A stretch of DNA of 64,000 nt from Nocardioides sp. (GTDB lineage: Bacteria > Actinomycetota > Actinomycetes > Propionibacteriales > Nocardioidaceae). Positions 34,911 to 43,530 of the stretch are shown piece after piece. Position 1 is the stretch's first letter, and every line of letters begins with the position of its first letter. The stretch lies in the NCBI RefSeq assembly GCF_030019515.1, contig NZ_JASEEQ010000002.1:310001-374000 (forward strand), in the 5' to 3' direction. The notes under the pieces were generated by a model. That model worked only from the letters and a program-made list of their open reading frames with translations. It was not told the origin of the DNA and ran no database searches. The translations under genes and the position numbers were made by a program.

Positions 34911-35468
34911 ATGAGTACCCCTGGCCCCACCGCCGACGTCTCGGTGCGCGTCGCCTGGGCCGATGACGCCCCGGCGATCGCCGAGCTGCAGCTGCGCACC
35001 TGGCGCGAGGTGTACGCCGGGATCCTCCCGGCCGAGGCGCTCCCGGGGCCGGACCAGGTCGAGCCGGCGGCCGCCGCGTGGCGGGCCTCGCTGGGCGCAC
35101 CCAAGGACGCCCGCAACCGGGTGCTGGTCGCCCTCGAGCGCAACCGCGTGGTCGGCCTGGCCGTCACGACCCCCGCCAGCGACCCGGACTGCGACCCGAT
35201 CGCCGACGCCGAGCTGCGCGAGCTCGCCGTCGACCCGGCCGAGCGGGGCCGCGGCCACGGCTCCCGGCTACTGCAGGCCGCCGTCGACACCATGCAGGCC
35301 GACCGGTTCACCCGGGCCGTGCTCTGGGCGGTCAGCACCGACGACGCCCTGCGCACCTTCCTCACCGAGGCGGGCTGGGCACCCGACGGCGCCCACCGCG
35401 AGCTCGACCTGGACGGCGAGGGCACGACCCTGGTCAAGCAGGTCCGGCTGCACACCGCACTCTCCTGA
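34911..35468 (+). CDS. GNAT-family N-acetyltransferase
   Basis: A 185-aa single-domain GNAT enzyme. It has VRVAWADDAPAIAELQLRTWREVYAGILP at the N-terminus, the acetyl-CoA loop DPAERGRGHGSRLLQAA, and FLTEAGWAPDG near the end. The N-terminal pattern is of the RimI/tabtoxin-resistance-like type. The target is unknown. It is divergent from the paa operon and may share its control region. Confidence 0.88.
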   Translation: MSTPGPTADVSVRVAWADDAPAIAELQLRTWREVYAGILPAEALPGPDQVEPAAAAWRASLGAPKDARNRVLVALERNRVVGLAVTTPASDPDCDPIADAELRELAVDPAERGRGHGSRLLQAAVDTMQADRFTRAVLWAVSTDDALRTFLTEAGWAPDGAHRELDLDGEGTTLVKQVRLHTALS

Positions 35469-35535
35469 CCCGTTGCTCTTGAAATCCCGGGCCACGGGTG
35501 CACGATGGAGGTCCACTCCAGATCGGGGGACACTC

Positions 35536-35754
35536 GTGTTCGGTCCACTCCCGCCACTGCATCGCATGCTCGTCATCGTCACCGTCCTCGCGGTAGGCGT
35601 CGGCTCCGGGATCTGGATCGCACACTTCGCCAGTGCCCCCGCCGCCGCGGCGGCCGGCGCGGCGTGGGGCGCGCTGGCCGGGTTGCTGCTGGGGTACGTG
35701 CTCCTGCACGACTTCCACCACAGTCCACGCCCCGTGCGCGTGCGCCGGCACTGA
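35536..35754 (+). CDS. small two-helix membrane protein of unknown function
   Basis: A 72-aa protein starting from a GTG with GGGGGA 5 nt upstream. Two transmembrane helices (about residues 11-30 and 33-55) are followed by a His- and Arg-rich cytoplasmic tail (LLHDFHHSPRPVRVRRH). I know no family. A second start at an internal ATG ten codons later is possible. The size and helical hairpin are like many small actinobacterial membrane proteins. Confidence 0.55.
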   Translation: MFGPLPPLHRMLVIVTVLAVGVGSGIWIAHFASAPAAAAAGAAWGALAGLLLGYVLLHDFHHSPRPVRVRRH

Positions 35755-35778
35755 CCCGACGCCGACTACCGTCGGGGC

Positions 35779-36492
35779 GTGAGCGCCGCGCCCTCGTCCG
35801 ATCCAGCGCCGGCTGACGGCCTCGACCCGCCGACCCGGTCCGCGATCATCCGCGACAGCCTCGGCGTCGGCATCGCGACCGGGGCGTACGGCGTCGGCTT
35901 CGGCGCCGTGTCGGTGGCCGCCGGGCTGTCCGTCGCCCAGACGTGCGTGCTGTCACTGCTGGTCTTCACCGGCGCGAGCCAGTTCGCCCTCGTCGGCGTG
36001 GTCGCCGCCGGCGGTGCGCCGCTCTCCGGCGCCCTGACGGCCCTGCTGCTCGGCACCCGCAACACTCTCTACGGCCTGCGGATGGCGCCGCTGCTCGCCT
36101 GGAGCGGCTGGCGCCGGGTCCTCGGCGCCCACGTCCTCATCGACGAGTCGACGGCGATGGCGGTGACCCGGACCTCGACGCCCGCGGCCCGGCTGGCGTT
36201 CACCTGGACCGGCGGCTCGATCTTCGTGCTCTGGAACGTGGCGACCGCCGCCGGGGCCGTGGCGGGCAACGCGCTCGGGGACCCGCGCACGTACGGCCTG
36301 GACGCGGCCGTCGGCGCGGCGTTCCTCGCGCTGCTGTGGCCGCGGCTGCACTCGCGCCGCAACCAGCTGGTCGGCGCGGCCGCCGCGGCCGTCGCCCTCG
36401 GCGTGGTGCCGCTGGTGCCTGCCGGGGTGCCGGTCCTCGCCGCGGCGGGCGTCGCGCTGGTCGCGGGCGTGCTCGTGAGGGACGAACGATGA
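35779..36492 (+). CDS. azlC: AzlC-family branched-chain amino acid exporter, large subunit
   Basis: A 237-aa membrane protein with about six helices. GVGIATGAYGVGFGAVSVAAGLS, LVFTGASQFALVG and LLGTRNTLYGLRMAPLL are signatures of AzlC/YgaZ, which pairs with AzlD/YgaH to export branched-chain amino acids or methionine. The GTG start follows a CCGACGC-rich gap. Its TGA overlaps the ATG of azlD, as usual in this pair. Confidence 0.92.
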   Translation: MSAAPSSDPAPADGLDPPTRSAIIRDSLGVGIATGAYGVGFGAVSVAAGLSVAQTCVLSLLVFTGASQFALVGVVAAGGAPLSGALTALLLGTRNTLYGLRMAPLLAWSGWRRVLGAHVLIDESTAMAVTRTSTPAARLAFTWTGGSIFVLWNVATAAGAVAGNALGDPRTYGLDAAVGAAFLALLWPRLHSRRNQLVGAAAAAVALGVVPLVPAGVPVLAAAGVALVAGVLVRDER

Positions 36493-36788
36493 TGTGGGTG
36501 GCCGTCGCGGTCTCGGCGGCGGGCTGCTACCTGCTCAAGCTGGCCGGCCTGTCGGTCCCGTCCCGGGTCCTCGAGCGCCCGGTGGTCGAACGCATCGCCG
36601 ACCTGATCCCCGTGGCCCTGCTCTCGGCGCTCGTCGCGGTCCAGGTGATGGCCCGAGGGCACGAGCTCGTGATCGATGCTCGCGCCCTCGGGATCGTGGT
36701 GGCGGTGGTGCTGCTCCTGGTGCGGGCGCCGTTCCTCGTCGTGGTGTTCGGCGCCGCCCTGGCGGCGGCTCTGGTCCGCCTGCTCTGA
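36489..36788 (+). CDS. azlD: AzlD-family branched-chain amino acid exporter, small subunit
   Basis: A 99-aa membrane protein with three or four helices, starting MMWVAVAVSAAGCYLLKLAG and containing RIADLIPVALLSALV, typical of AzlD/YgaH. The ATGA overlap with azlC supports both calls. A strong terminator hairpin follows about 95 nt later. Confidence 0.9.
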   Translation: MMWVAVAVSAAGCYLLKLAGLSVPSRVLERPVVERIADLIPVALLSALVAVQVMARGHELVIDARALGIVVAVVLLLVRAPFLVVVFGAALAAALVRLL

Positions 36789-36881
36789 CCGAACCGCTGG
36801 ACCGGCTGGTCCGACCGGTGCACTACCGCCGGCTGCACCGCCACGTCCGGAGCGATCGCCCAGGTGGCGGTGGAAGCGAAA

Positions 36882-36914
36882 GCAGGGCGGTGACCGCGAC
36901 GGTCACCGCCCTGC
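36882..36914. terminator. bidirectional hairpin terminator
   Basis: GCAGGGCGGTGACCG pairs perfectly with CGGTCACCGCCCTGC over a 3-nt CGA loop, between azlD and the convergent M4 protease gene. It is flanked by GAAA on the left. A shorter repeat-like GATCTCGACAAGCTCGATC follows at about 36928, of a kind seen in other gaps here. Confidence 0.85.
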
Positions 36915-36961
36915 GTCGCTCTCCGGGATCTCGACAAGCTCGATCACCGGTACCGGGACCG

Positions 36962-38545
36962 TCAGTTGACGCTGACCGCGCTCCAGGCAGCGGCCACCGC
37001 GTTCTGCTGGGCGCTCCCGGCGCCGTACAGGTCCCGAGCAGCGTTCAACGTGGCGGTGCGCGCGCCGGAGTAGCTCGTGCTGGAGGTCATGTAGACCGTC
37101 AGCGCGCGGTACCAGATCGCGCTCGCGGCGTCCCGGCCGATGCCGGTCACCGTCGAGCCGTTGCAGGTCGGGCTGTTGTGGGCGACGCCGCCGATGGTCT
37201 TGGCGCCCGAGCCCTCGGCCAGCAGGTAGAAGAAGTGGTTCCCGACGCCCGAGGAGTAGTGCACGTCGGCGGTGCCGACCGTCGAGGACCAGCAGTTGAA
37301 TGAGGAGCCGTCGGAGGCCGGGTTGTCCATGCGGCGGAAGCCGAGGTGGTTCTTGAGGTCGAACTCCTCGCCGATCAGGTAGTCGCCCGGGTCGTTGGCG
37401 TTGGCGGCGTAGAACTCCACCATCGTGCCGAAGATGTCGGACGTGGACTCGTTGAGCCCACCGGACTCACCGGAGTAGTTCAGCCCGGCGGTGTTCTCGG
37501 TGACGCCGTGCGACATCTCGTGCCCGGCGACGTCCAGGGAGACGAGCGGGCCGTAGCTGGTGCCGTCGCCGTCGCCGTACGTCATCTTGGTGCCGTCCCA
37601 GAACGCGTTGACGTAGTTCTTGCCGTAGTGGACCCGGTTGAAGGAGCCGGCACCGGTGCCGAAGATGCCGTTGCGGCCGTAGGTCGACTTGTAGAAGTCC
37701 CACGTCATGTTCGTGCCGTACTGCGCGTCGACGGCGGCCGACTCACGGCTGCTGGTCGAGCCGTTGCCGAACAGGTTGTCCGGGCTGGTGAAGAGGGTGC
37801 CGGTCTTGCAGTTGAACCCGAAGTACTGGCAGCCCAGCGAGTCGGAGGCGTTGCCCATGTCGGTCGTGTACGTGTTGCCCCGGGTCGGGTCCTTGAGCTG
37901 GTACGTCGAGCCCGAGAGCGTGAGCTGCAGCGGCACGGTCCCGGAGTAGAGCGACTGGCCCGAGCCGTCCACGGTCTGGATCTGCTGCTCGCGACGGATC
38001 ACCGCGCCGGTCCGGGCGTCGACGTACGTCGCGAGCCGGCTCGGCGTGCCGTCCCTCTGGGTGCCTCCGGTGAGGACCTCCCACGCGAGCCGGGGGGCGC
38101 CGCTGGTGGCGTCCACGACCAGCCGCTCGGTCGCTGCCCTGGCACCGGCGATGCCGCGCGTCGCCCTGGCCGGCGCAAGCGCGCGGTCGGCCGCGGCGGG
38201 CTTGCCGACCACCGGCGTCGTCGCGACGTGCACCTCGTCCTCGAGGGTCTGGCTCACACCACGCCAGCCCTCCTGGGCGCCCCGGTGGACGACGAGGTCG
38301 CCACCCAGCACCGGCAGGCCTCGGTAGGTGCGGTCCATGCGGACGTGGGTGCTGCCGTCGGCGTCGGTCACGGTGTGGGTGATCGTGAATGCGGTGCCCC
38401 GGCTGGCCAGCGCCGCGCCGGGGTGGGCGAGCAGGGCCTGGATCGCGTTCGGCCGCTCGGTCGCGGCCTGGCTGCCGCCGGACTGGATGCCGACGGCGGT
38501 GAGAGCGAGAACCGCCGCGGTGGCGACGCCCGAGATTCTGCGCAT
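36962..38545 (-). CDS. secreted M4-family (thermolysin-like) metalloprotease
   Basis: A 527-aa preproenzyme. It has a signal peptide (about residues 1-28), a FTP/PepSY propeptide (about 30-190), and an M4 catalytic domain with HEMSH at residues 342-346 (GHEMSHGVTENTAGLNYSGE) and the third ligand in NESTSD (Glu366). The C-terminal helical domain ends in the usual W-x-x-V pattern. The ATG start has AAGGA at good spacing and excludes an upstream reading without a signal peptide. It is a nutritional or exoprotease by family, without further domains. Confidence 0.95.
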   Translation of the reverse strand: MRRISGVATAAVLALTAVGIQSGGSQAATERPNAIQALLAHPGAALASRGTAFTITHTVTDADGSTHVRMDRTYRGLPVLGGDLVVHRGAQEGWRGVSQTLEDEVHVATTPVVGKPAAADRALAPARATRGIAGARAATERLVVDATSGAPRLAWEVLTGGTQRDGTPSRLATYVDARTGAVIRREQQIQTVDGSGQSLYSGTVPLQLTLSGSTYQLKDPTRGNTYTTDMGNASDSLGCQYFGFNCKTGTLFTSPDNLFGNGSTSSRESAAVDAQYGTNMTWDFYKSTYGRNGIFGTGAGSFNRVHYGKNYVNAFWDGTKMTYGDGDGTSYGPLVSLDVAGHEMSHGVTENTAGLNYSGESGGLNESTSDIFGTMVEFYAANANDPGDYLIGEEFDLKNHLGFRRMDNPASDGSSFNCWSSTVGTADVHYSSGVGNHFFYLLAEGSGAKTIGGVAHNSPTCNGSTVTGIGRDAASAIWYRALTVYMTSSTSYSGARTATLNAARDLYGAGSAQQNAVAAAWSAVSVN

Positions 38546-38680
38546 GTGAGGTCCTTCTTCATCGAGGGATGGGGCTGCGAAGGAGACGTAGCCTGCCAGC
38601 CACAACGGGGTCAGGAGGCCCCTGCTACGTGCGGATTCCTGCAATGCAGGAACGTGCAGAAGCGGCGATCTTCCGCACCC

Positions 38681-39436
<756 letters not shown>

Positions 39437-39493
39437 CTACTCGTGGGTGGGCCGCTCCTGCCCGCGCTGCTCGGCTTCTGGCAGTCTGGAGCC

Positions 39494-40009
39494 ATGGCAG
39501 TGCAGACGATCCCGCCCCGGATCAGGTGGGCGGTGGACATCATGGACGTCCAGCCGTCCGACCACGTCCTGGAGATCGGCTGCGGGCCAGGTGCCGGCGC
39601 GGAGCTGATCTGCGAGCGGCTCGAGACCGGCAAGCTGTTCGCGATCGACCGCTCCGAGTCGGGGGTCGACCGCACGAAGCGGCGCTGCGCCCGGTTCGTG
39701 GAGTCGGGGCGGCTGACCGTGCGGCAGATCGACCTGGCCACCCTGCGGGTGCCGGTCAAGCGGCTGAACAAGGTGTTCTCGTTCAACGTCAACCTGTTCT
39801 GGGTGCGCTCCTGCGCCGACGAGGTGGCGCTCCTGCACGAGCGGGTGGTCCCGGGCGGCGAGGTGTTCTTGTTCTACGAGGCGAGCCGCCCCGAGCTGGT
39901 CCCGACGATCGTCAGGAAGGCCTCGGCCGCGCTCGCCGACGGTGGCTTCCGGGTCTCGGTCGTCGACCAGAAGGCGCCGCCGGTGGTCGGCATCATCGGC
40001 CGTCGTTAA
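39494..40009 (+). CDS. class I SAM-dependent methyltransferase
   Basis: A 171-aa single-domain methyltransferase. The SAM site is in HVLEIGCGPGAGAELIC (motif I) with an acidic residue ending the second strand in LFAIDRSE. The remaining Rossmann strands include VNLFWVRSCADEVALLHERVVPGGEVFLFYE. The substrate is unknown. The ATG lies 67 nt from the divergent dapB start. Confidence 0.85.
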   Translation: MAVQTIPPRIRWAVDIMDVQPSDHVLEIGCGPGAGAELICERLETGKLFAIDRSESGVDRTKRRCARFVESGRLTVRQIDLATLRVPVKRLNKVFSFNVNLFWVRSCADEVALLHERVVPGGEVFLFYEASRPELVPTIVRKASAALADGGFRVSVVDQKAPPVVGIIGRR

Positions 40010-40032
40010 GGATATTTCCTGAACTGATCTTT

Positions 40033-40054
40033 ACATTAGGTTATTCTCTAATGT
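40033..40054. promoter_or_regulatory. AT-rich palindrome upstream of satD-like gene
   Basis: ACATTAG and CTAATGT are perfect inverted 7-mers around an 8-bp spacer. They sit in an unusually AT-rich patch (about 40010-40060) inside GC-rich DNA. A TATTCT hexamer inside the spacer could be a -10 box, so a bound protein would block the promoter. The downstream gene encodes a helix-turn-helix protein, and autoregulation is plausible. Confidence 0.55.
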
Positions 40055-40079
40055 AGTGTCCACGTCAGGAGGGAGCCTC

Positions 40080-40676
40080 ATGCCGAGCGTGATCGTGTTG
40101 ACCGTGGACCAGCGCGGCAGCCGCCACTCCGAGGACCTGATCCCGGACGCGCTCGAGCGCCTCGCGCCGCTGCCGACGCTGCTGGCCTTCGAGCGGACCG
40201 CGGGCGACGAGCTCCAGGGCGTCCTGGACGATCCCGACGCGGTCGCCGCCGCGCTCGGTGAGCTGCTGCGCGCCGACGCGTGGTACGTCGGCATCGGCGT
40301 CGGCCCGGTCGAGGAGCCGCTCCCGGACCACGCGCGGGCCGGCCGTGGCCCGGCGTACCTCCAGGCCCGCGCGGCCGTCTCCGGGGCCAAGACGAGCCCC
40401 TGGCACGTGCGCGTCGCCGCCGACCACTGGGCCGGGCGCGCGCTCGAGACCACGCTGTGGCTGTGGGCCGCGGTACTCGCCCGGCGTACCGCCCGCGGGT
40501 GGGAGGTCGCCGACCTCGTCGCCCAGGGCCTGTCGTACGCCGAGGCCGGCAACCGCCTGCGCATCAGCCAGTCCGCGGTCAGCCAGCGCGCGCAGGCCGC
40601 GGGCATCGTCGAGGCCCGCCGCGCCGAGGAGCTCGCGGCGGTCCTCGCCCGGACCCTGCTGGAGGAGGAGCGGTGA
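40080..40676 (+). CDS. SatD family protein with C-terminal helix-turn-helix
   Basis: A 198-aa protein. MPSVIVLTVDQRGSRHSEDLIPDAL at the start, GDELQGVLDDP, and a C-terminal HTH (DLVAQGLSYAEAGNRLRISQSAVSQRAQ, about residues 140-170) identify the SatD family. Its function is poorly understood (first named from an acid-sensitivity locus in streptococci). AGGAGGGAG gives a strong ribosome binding site. Its TGA overlaps the GTG of the following membrane protein gene. Confidence 0.82.
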   Translation: MPSVIVLTVDQRGSRHSEDLIPDALERLAPLPTLLAFERTAGDELQGVLDDPDAVAAALGELLRADAWYVGIGVGPVEEPLPDHARAGRGPAYLQARAAVSGAKTSPWHVRVAADHWAGRALETTLWLWAAVLARRTARGWEVADLVAQGLSYAEAGNRLRISQSAVSQRAQAAGIVEARRAEELAAVLARTLLEEER

Positions 40677-41224
40677 GCGCCGACGACTGGGGAGCGCTGA
40701 CGCTCGTGCTGCTGGCCGCCGGCCTGGTCTGCGCGAGCGCCGCGTGGGCCACGGCGGCGCGCCGGGTCTGGGCCCCGCCGGCCCTGCTCCTGCTGCTGGC
40801 CGCCGGGATCGTCGCCGCGGCGCCTCCCGACGTCCAGGTCGACGGCCGCGGGCTGACGACCGTGCTGGTGCTCCTCGGCGGCGCGCTCGCGGTGGCCGGC
40901 GGCGGACCGCTCACCGCGCTGGTCTTCGATCTCGTCGACCGGCGCGAGAGCGCCCCGGAGTCGCTGGAGACCGCCGGCCGGGTACTGCGCGGCGGCGCCT
41001 GGATCGGGGCCCTGGAGCGCCTCGCGATCTTCTCCACCATCGCGGCCGGCTGGCCCGAGGGGCTCGCCGTCGTCCTGGCGGTCAAGGGTCTGGGCCGCTA
41101 CCCCGAGCTGCGCGCCGCCGAGGACGGCGTCCGCACCGGTGCCGCCGAGCGCTTCATCATCGGCACCCTCACCAGCGTGCTGTGGGCCTGCGGCTGCGCC
41201 GGTGTCGTGCTCCTGGTGCGGTAG
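40673..41224 (+). CDS. membrane protein co-translated with satD-like gene
   Basis: A 183-aa protein with five probable transmembrane helices (about residues 8-26, 32-50, 60-78, 108-125 and 160-180). FDLVDRRESAPESLETAGRVLRGGAWIGALER and AVKGLGRYPELR form conserved-looking cytoplasmic loops. No enzymatic motif is visible. The GTGA overlap ties it to the HTH protein, like other SatD neighbours that are small membrane proteins. The function is unknown. Confidence 0.75.
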   Translation: MSADDWGALTLVLLAAGLVCASAAWATAARRVWAPPALLLLLAAGIVAAAPPDVQVDGRGLTTVLVLLGGALAVAGGGPLTALVFDLVDRRESAPESLETAGRVLRGGAWIGALERLAIFSTIAAGWPEGLAVVLAVKGLGRYPELRAAEDGVRTGAAERFIIGTLTSVLWACGCAGVVLLVR

Positions 41225-41298
41225 CCGGCGGCTCGCCCGGCAGGTGCGGTCGGGCCCACCCGGTGTCACATCCGCGGCCCGTCCGGTGTCTCCATGAC

Positions 41299-41904
41299 AT
41301 GACCACACCCACCATGGAGCACACGACCCGCATCCCCCCGGCCGAGATCACCGGCGTCAAGGGGGCTCTGATCAAGAGGATGATCGAGAAGAAGCTGGGC
41401 AAGGTCCCGACGGCGGTCGGGCTCTACTGGCACAACCCCAAGGTGCTGTTCGCCAGCTTCGGCCTCGGTGGCAAGGTGCAGAAGTGGGATGCCTGCGACG
41501 AGGGCCTGAAGTCGTTCGCCCACATGGCGGTCGCGTCCCTGGTCGGCTGCACGTGGTGCCTGGACTTCAACTACTTCGAGGCGCGGAACAAGGGGCTCGA
41601 CGTGGCGAAGGCACGCGAGATCCCGCGGTGGCGGGAGGCGGACGTCTTCACGCCGCTGGAACGCGATGTCCTCGAGTACGCCGAGGCGATGAGCCAGACG
41701 CCGCCGACCGTCACCGACGAGCTCGTGGACCGGCTGCACGCCGAGCTGGGCGCTGCGGCGATCGTCGAGCTCACCTCGGTGATCGCGTTCGCGAACATGA
41801 CCACCCGCGGCAACGTGGCGCTCGGCATCGAGTCCGACGGCTTCGCCGCCGCGTGCGGCCTGAAGCCGCTGGCGGAGCGGCCGCCCGTAGCGTCCGGGTC
41901 ATGA
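41299..41904 (+). CDS. carboxymuconolactone decarboxylase-family (AhpD-like) protein
   Basis: A 201-aa all-helical protein. The AhpD-like CxxC pair is Cys84 and Cys87 in LVGCTWCLDF, but the histidine normally four residues after the second Cys is Asn91, so the usual proton relay looks altered. The region AIVELTSVIAFANMTTRGN matches the family C-terminal helix. It is probably a thiol-based peroxide or redox enzyme, substrate unknown. The ATG start has no strong ribosome binding site. Confidence 0.8.
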   Translation: MTTPTMEHTTRIPPAEITGVKGALIKRMIEKKLGKVPTAVGLYWHNPKVLFASFGLGGKVQKWDACDEGLKSFAHMAVASLVGCTWCLDFNYFEARNKGLDVAKAREIPRWREADVFTPLERDVLEYAEAMSQTPPTVTDELVDRLHAELGAAAIVELTSVIAFANMTTRGNVALGIESDGFAAACGLKPLAERPPVASGS

Positions 41905-41945
41905 GTGCGGACCCGTTCGTCGCCCACCGCTAGCGAGCCTCCCGG

Positions 41946-42002
41946 CGCACCTGACGCAACTGCTCGTGGGAGCGCCCGCGGAGGACAGATGCGTCAGGTG
42001 CG
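41946..42002. repeat. dispersed hairpin repeat, copy 2 (CGCACCTGACGC...GCGTCAGGTGCG)
   Basis: CGCACCTGACGC at 41946-41957 is perfectly complementary to GCGTCAGGTGCG at 41991-42002, and GACAGATGCGTCAGGTGCG is shared with the copy at 31158-31210. The loop sequences differ. It occupies the gap between converging genes and could act as a terminator or as a REP-like element. Confidence 0.8.
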
Positions 42003-42007
42003 TGAGG

Positions 42008-42706
42008 CTAGGCCGCGCCTACGGGCTGCGCGCGGTCGGGGACCAGCGCGGCGTCGGTGATCGTCACACCGGGCCCCTTGACGACGGCGAAGAACACCGT
42101 CTGCCCCAGCAGGATGTCGACCTCGGCCGGTTCGGGTCGGCCGTCGCTGATCATGACGAGCGTCCCGTCCCCGAGGCGGGACTGCCACGCGCGCAGCTCC
42201 TCGGTGTTGCGCGGCTGGGGATCGGCGACCCGCACGACCCCGCGGAGCCCGGAGCCGTTGGCGTCGACGTACTCGTGCTCCCCCGGCGTCGTGAAGACGT
42301 GGGTGTAGCCGCACTCGTTGGTCAGGGCGGTGTTGCCGAGGAACTCCTTCTGGCCGGCCACGGCGAACGGCCTGGTGGCGGCGTCGGGCGAGTTCCACAC
42401 GACCATGTCGCCGACCTCGACCGTGACCCGCTCCTGGTCCGGCACGAACCGGCCCGGATCGGCGGTGCGCTCGTCGCAGCAGTCGCCGTGGCGCTCCTTG
42501 AGGAAGCGGACCGTGACGGTCGTCTGGTGCATGTCGCGGTCCCGCTTCGCGGCGGTCTCGACGACCTCGACGACGTACGGGAAGTCCCCGCTCGCGCCGG
42601 CTCCGCCGGCGGGGACGAGGGCGTAGGGGTAGCTGCCCGGCTTCATGAATCGCTGGCCGTAGCAGTCGGTGTTTCGCAGCGCGCGGCTGTCCAGGATCTC
42701 GGTCAT
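42008..42706 (-). CDS. cupredoxin-like protein without obvious copper site, in an unfamiliar three-gene cassette
   Basis: A 232-aa protein with no signal peptide. The core (about residues 80-160) has the cupredoxin beta pattern: VEVGDMVVWNSPDAATRPFAV, then CGYTHVFTTPGEHEYVDANG and GLRGVVRV. The usual Cys-x(n)-His-x(n)-Met copper loop is not present (GEHEYVD in its place), so metal binding is doubtful. A second partial repeat (VDILLGQTVFFAVVKGPGVTITD) follows. The N-terminal third has Cys pairs (HGDCCDE). It is the last gene of the cassette. Confidence 0.7.
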   Translation of the reverse strand: MTEILDSRALRNTDCYGQRFMKPGSYPYALVPAGGAGASGDFPYVVEVVETAAKRDRDMHQTTVTVRFLKERHGDCCDERTADPGRFVPDQERVTVEVGDMVVWNSPDAATRPFAVAGQKEFLGNTALTNECGYTHVFTTPGEHEYVDANGSGLRGVVRVADPQPRNTEELRAWQSRLGDGTLVMISDGRPEPAEVDILLGQTVFFAVVKGPGVTITDAALVPDRAQPVGAA

Positions 42707-42717
42707 GGCAGTGCTCC

Positions 42718-43521
42718 TCAGGGCTGGATGTCGGCCAGGACGACGAGCTCGTCCTCGGGCGGGTTGTGCTGGACCTCGGCGCCGAGGCTGTCGACCGTGA
42801 CGAACACGGCGGGGTCGAACGGACCCGAGGCGGGCAGCACCTCGAACAGGGCGGGGATCTCGGTGATCGGGAACCGGGTGCCCGAGACGAACGGCGTGAT
42901 GATCGGCCCCAGCAGCCCGGTGAGTCCGGCGATGCCGATGGCCGCGACGACGGCGCCGGCCAGGACGGCCAGGAACGGTCCGATGAGCGGCACCCACGCG
43001 ACGGCGGCGGCGACGGCCAGGCCGATGGCGGCCAGGAGGGCGGCCGTCGAGGCGCCGAACTGCAGGCTCGGCACGCCCTGGACGATGCCCTCCACCTTCC
43101 AGACGCCGGCGACCAGGCTCAGCGCGACGCCCAGGTCGACGGTGGTCTTGAGGAAGTCGCCGAACGACACCGGCACCGTGACCGTGGGCCAGACGATGTC
43201 GATCTTCGGCGTGCACACGTCGCCGACGCACGGGATGTGGACGCACACCTGCGGGATGTGGATGTCGGGGATGAAGTCCCCGATGTCCAGCTGGAAGCTC
43301 AGGTCGACGTGCCAGTCCAGCCTGAGGTCGGCGATCTCGATGGTGGCGGGCGCGATCAGGTCGACGGTCCCGTTGGACAGCGTCCCGGTCACGGCGTACG
43401 ACACGGAGAAGGGACCGAGCGACGAGGACCCGCTCGTGGCCTGCGGCCCGAGCGCGGCGACCTCGGTGTCGAACAGCTGCTGGGCCGCACCCTCGTCGAT
43501 GGCGGCAATGATCTCTGACAT
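42718..43521 (-). CDS. unknown protein with beta-rich N-terminus and hydrophobic central region
   Basis: A 267-aa protein beginning MSEIIAAIDEGAAQQLFDTE. The N-terminal half alternates charged and hydrophobic residues like long amphipathic beta strands (IEIADLRLDWHVDLSFQLDI). Four Cys follow in a short stretch (VCVHIPCVGDVC). The central part (about residues 155-215) is strongly hydrophobic with two helix-like stretches. There is no signal peptide. The pattern recalls lipid-binding TULIP/P47-like proteins, but I cannot confirm this. It is preceded by 9 nt and followed by 11 nt to its neighbours. Confidence 0.65.
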   Translation of the reverse strand: MSEIIAAIDEGAAQQLFDTEVAALGPQATSGSSSLGPFSVSYAVTGTLSNGTVDLIAPATIEIADLRLDWHVDLSFQLDIGDFIPDIHIPQVCVHIPCVGDVCTPKIDIVWPTVTVPVSFGDFLKTTVDLGVALSLVAGVWKVEGIVQGVPSLQFGASTAALLAAIGLAVAAAVAWVPLIGPFLAVLAGAVVAAIGIAGLTGLLGPIITPFVSGTRFPITEIPALFEVLPASGPFDPAVFVTVDSLGAEVQHNPPEDELVVLADIQP

Positions 43522-43530
43522 GACTGCCTC

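Noticed and set aside
42008..42706. Typical blue copper protein
   Set aside because: No Cys-His-Met copper loop and no export signal.
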